The notes under the pieces: generated by a model | Told to the model about the DNA's origin: nothing | Seen by the model: only the letters and a program-made list of their open reading frames with translations | Databases searched by the model: none | Shown: positions 6,054 to 7,534 of the stretch, in pieces | Position numbering within the stretch: position 1 is the first letter of the stretch | Layout of the letters: every line of letters starts with the position of its first letter | Position numbers and translations under genes: made by a program | NCBI GenBank assembly: GCA_050744165.1 | Contig: JBOGGN010000198.1 | Location: 1-7,534 of the forward strand | DNA: 7,534 nucleotides | Reading direction: 5' to 3' | Source of the DNA: JBOGGN01 sp050744165 | Lineage (GTDB): Bacteria > Actinomycetota > Acidimicrobiia > Acidimicrobiales > Palsa-688

Positions 6054-6962
6054 TCAGCAAACGGTGTCACACCTTTTGAGTCTGGGTAGGAACGCTTTGG
6101 AGCAAGCGTCAACACAGTCCTTTACTCCTTGCGGATTTCCCATTCCGACGAGAGACTCTCCACAGATGATCATGCAGTCGGAGTAATCCTCCTGAGCTGA
6201 CCGTATGCAGTCAATCCTGTGGAACTCCCTCAGGGCGAAGCTGACGCATTTGGAGTCACAACAAACCTCTGCTGGCGTACAAGTGTTTCCGCAGGCACCG
6301 CAGTTCTTCGGATCGGAACTGCCGTTGATGCAGATCTCGTCGCATACGAGCTGACCAGGTAGGCAGGTGTCGCAGACACCAATCCCGTGGCAGTCGAGAC
6401 AGCTTCCCGAAGCGCAGCAGGTGCCATTGCACGCCGCCTCACCCGCACGGCAACACATGCTGTTGCCGCAGGAATCGGTCGAGCAGACGAGGCCGGCGCC
6501 ACAGCAGACTCCCCCGCATAGTGCGCCGGTAGGACACGACGCGCAGAGCCCGTTCACGCAGGTTTCCCGAGGGGTGCAGCATGTGTCGCCGCAACACGTG
6601 GTCCCCTGTGGGCAACAAAGCCCTCCATTTGCTACACCGTTGCCGGTCGCATTCGGGCAGCACACGTCGGTTGGGCCGCAGCAGACCTGGCTGCCGCAGC
6701 ACACCGACAGCCCATCCTGGCCGACTCCGCTATTGAAACAGCAATGGACACTACCGGCGCAGCAATGGGTGTTGGGTCCACCGCAGCACTTGCCATCGGC
6801 GCATTCGCCAATGGTCGGCCCACAGGTCGCGGCGTCCGCCCGGCCGGCGCGGAGTCCGCCGAACGCGGCTGCGGCGGCGGCCGCGAGGACCAACTTCAAC
6901 ACCGCCCGCCGCGATGGGGCCCCGTCGATCGCGGTGGTCAGTTGATCGAAGTCGGTGCTCAC
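6054..6962 (-). CDS. Tat-exported cysteine-rich protein (52 Cys, Stig1-like repeat)
   Basis: A 302-aa secreted protein. The N-terminus has a twin-arginine motif SRRAVLK (17-23), an Ala-rich hydrophobic core and a likely signal cleavage after ADA (residue 44). The mature part holds all 52 cysteines, 13 of them as adjacent CC pairs spaced every 5-15 residues at 59-235. DPKNCGACGNTC (217-228) matches the repeat core seen in Stig1-like bacterial Cys-rich proteins. The last 60 residues differ: helical, with CX3C at 263-267, 283-287 and 298-302. The GTG start at 6960-6962 overlaps the redoxin stop as GTGA and has AAGGAG six bases upstream inside that gene. The coupling suggests that the redoxin acts on this protein's cysteines. 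Function is unknown; a structural, metal-binding or defence peptide role are all open. Confidence 0.85.
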   Translation of the reverse strand: MSTDFDQLTTAIDGAPSRRAVLKLVLAAAAAAAFGGLRAGRADAATCGPTIGECADGKCCGGPNTHCCAGSVHCCFNSGVGQDGLSVCCGSQVCCGPTDVCCPNATGNGVANGGLCCPQGTTCCGDTCCTPRETCVNGLCASCPTGALCGGVCCGAGLVCSTDSCGNSMCCRAGEAACNGTCCASGSCLDCHGIGVCDTCLPGQLVCDEICINGSSDPKNCGACGNTCTPAEVCCDSKCVSFALREFHRIDCIRSAQEDYSDCMIICGESLVGMGNPQGVKDCVDACSKAFLPRLKRCDTVC

Positions 6963-7534
6963 CTGTCGCTCCTTGCGTCGGCGAGGGGTCGGTGCCGGTT
7001 TCGTCCCGCCAAGGCCATTACCTCCTGGGCCCCCGTCGCCACAGTCGACGCGACCCGGCCGTCGGCGTCGAGGAGGACCGCCATGGGTGTGCCGGTGGCG
7101 CCGAAGGACGAAGCGATCGAGGCCTCGGTGTCGAGCAGGACCAGCGACTCAAGGCCCATCGCTTGAATCGCCTCAACCGAGCCTCGGGAGATGACCACCA
7201 ACGCCGGGTCACGCTCGGAACGCCTTCCTTGCCAGTTCCGCAGGGCGGGCACCATCTGCTGGCAGTAACCACAGGCGGGGTTCCAGAAGACGAGCAACGC
7301 CTCGTGTCCACGGAATCTTGCCATGTCCACGTTCTGGCCATCGAGGTCGGGCAGGACGAACGCCGGTGCCTGTCGCCCGACGACGCGCCCCTCCGGCGTC
7401 TGAACAGGAATCTGGCCCATGGCGAGCGCCCATGGCATCGTTCGCTCCGGCAGCGTCGCCGTCACGAGCGCCCGGATGGCGTCGGCGCCCCCCGCAACCC
7501 GGCTCGCTATGCGACCGTCGACACCGACGAGCAC
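6959..7534 (-). CDS. Redoxin/TlpA-like thiol-disulfide protein (cut by right edge)
   Basis: Thioredoxin-fold protein of the redoxin/TlpA group, 191 residues visible and open to the window edge, so the N-terminus is missing. The domain begins at GRQAPAFVLPDLDG (about 53-66), has FWNPACGYCQQM with the CGYC active site at 88-91 (bases 7262-7273) and the cis-Pro loop GTP at 148-150, followed by the usual strand LLDADGRV. The first visible residues, VGVDGRIASRVAGGADAI, repeat the pattern of the domain's own C-terminus (DADGRVASTVATGAQEV), so a second thioredoxin-like domain probably precedes it and the protein is a tandem. It overlaps the Cys-rich gene by GTGA and is likely its oxidoreductase. No signal peptide is visible because the start is off the window. 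The fold is certain, the partner relation inferred. Confidence 0.85.
   Translation of the reverse strand: MLVGVDGRIASRVAGGADAIRALVTATLPERTMPWALAMGQIPVQTPEGRVVGRQAPAFVLPDLDGQNVDMARFRGHEALLVFWNPACGYCQQMVPALRNWQGRRSERDPALVVISRGSVEAIQAMGLESLVLLDTEASIASSFGATGTPMAVLLDADGRVASTVATGAQEVMALAGRNRHRPLADARSDR
6969..6974 (-). promoter_or_regulatory. Internal ribosome binding site for the Cys-rich gene
   Basis: AAGGAG on the minus strand, six bases before the GTG at 6962 and inside the last codons of the redoxin gene. It selects this GTG and supports coupled translation of the two genes. Confidence 0.7.

Noticed and set aside
5773..6186. Plus-strand frame of 137 aa running into the Cys-rich gene
   Set aside because: Overlaps the well-supported gene on the other strand and shows no motif; no ribosome binding site.
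6367..6945. Plus-strand Gln/Pro-rich frame of 192 aa
   Set aside because: Antisense of the CC-pair codons of the Cys-rich gene, which produces the QQ/PQ pattern; no ribosome binding site.

Overview
This is a GC-rich window with the look of an actinobacterium. Three things point that way: a membrane sensor kinase with a HisKA_3-type H-box typical of actinomycetes, a remnant of a TIGR03086/DinB-like protein (the mycothiol-linked maleylpyruvate isomerase group), and GTG/TTG start codons. The assignment is inference from gene content and composition. No rRNA, tRNA or CRISPR array was seen.

Layout. (1) 1-656, minus strand: N-terminal two thirds of a two-component sensor histidine kinase that runs off the left edge; its strong Shine-Dalgarno sequence sits in front of an out-of-frame ATG, suggesting a one-base indel near the 5' end. 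(2) 833-2875, plus strand, divergent from the kinase: a 680-aa membrane-anchored alpha/beta hydrolase (peptidase S33-like) with an intact Ser-Asp-His triad and an unusual multi-helix C-terminal membrane domain, closed by a perfect 15-bp hairpin terminator. (3) 2924-5540: a decayed accessory stretch. It contains a 5'-broken TIGR03086 gene, 325 bp without a gene, an intact two-gene minus-strand pair that looks like a toxin-antitoxin module (small helical protein plus PIN-like protein), and a divergent tyrosine recombinase whose catalytic residues all survive but are spread over three frames by two single-base losses. (4) 5541-6053: about 510 bp without a convincing gene but with several inverted repeats just after the recombinase. 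(5) 6054-7534, minus strand: a translationally coupled pair, a redoxin with a CGYC active site (upstream, cut by the right edge) and a Tat-type exported protein with 52 cysteines.

How the parts fit. The most interesting unit is the redoxin/Cys-rich pair. The GTGA overlap and the internal ribosome binding site say the two proteins are made together, which suggests a dedicated thiol-disulfide enzyme with its heavily disulfide-bonded substrate. The central block reads as the remains of an integrated element: a dead integrase next to a surviving putative addiction module.
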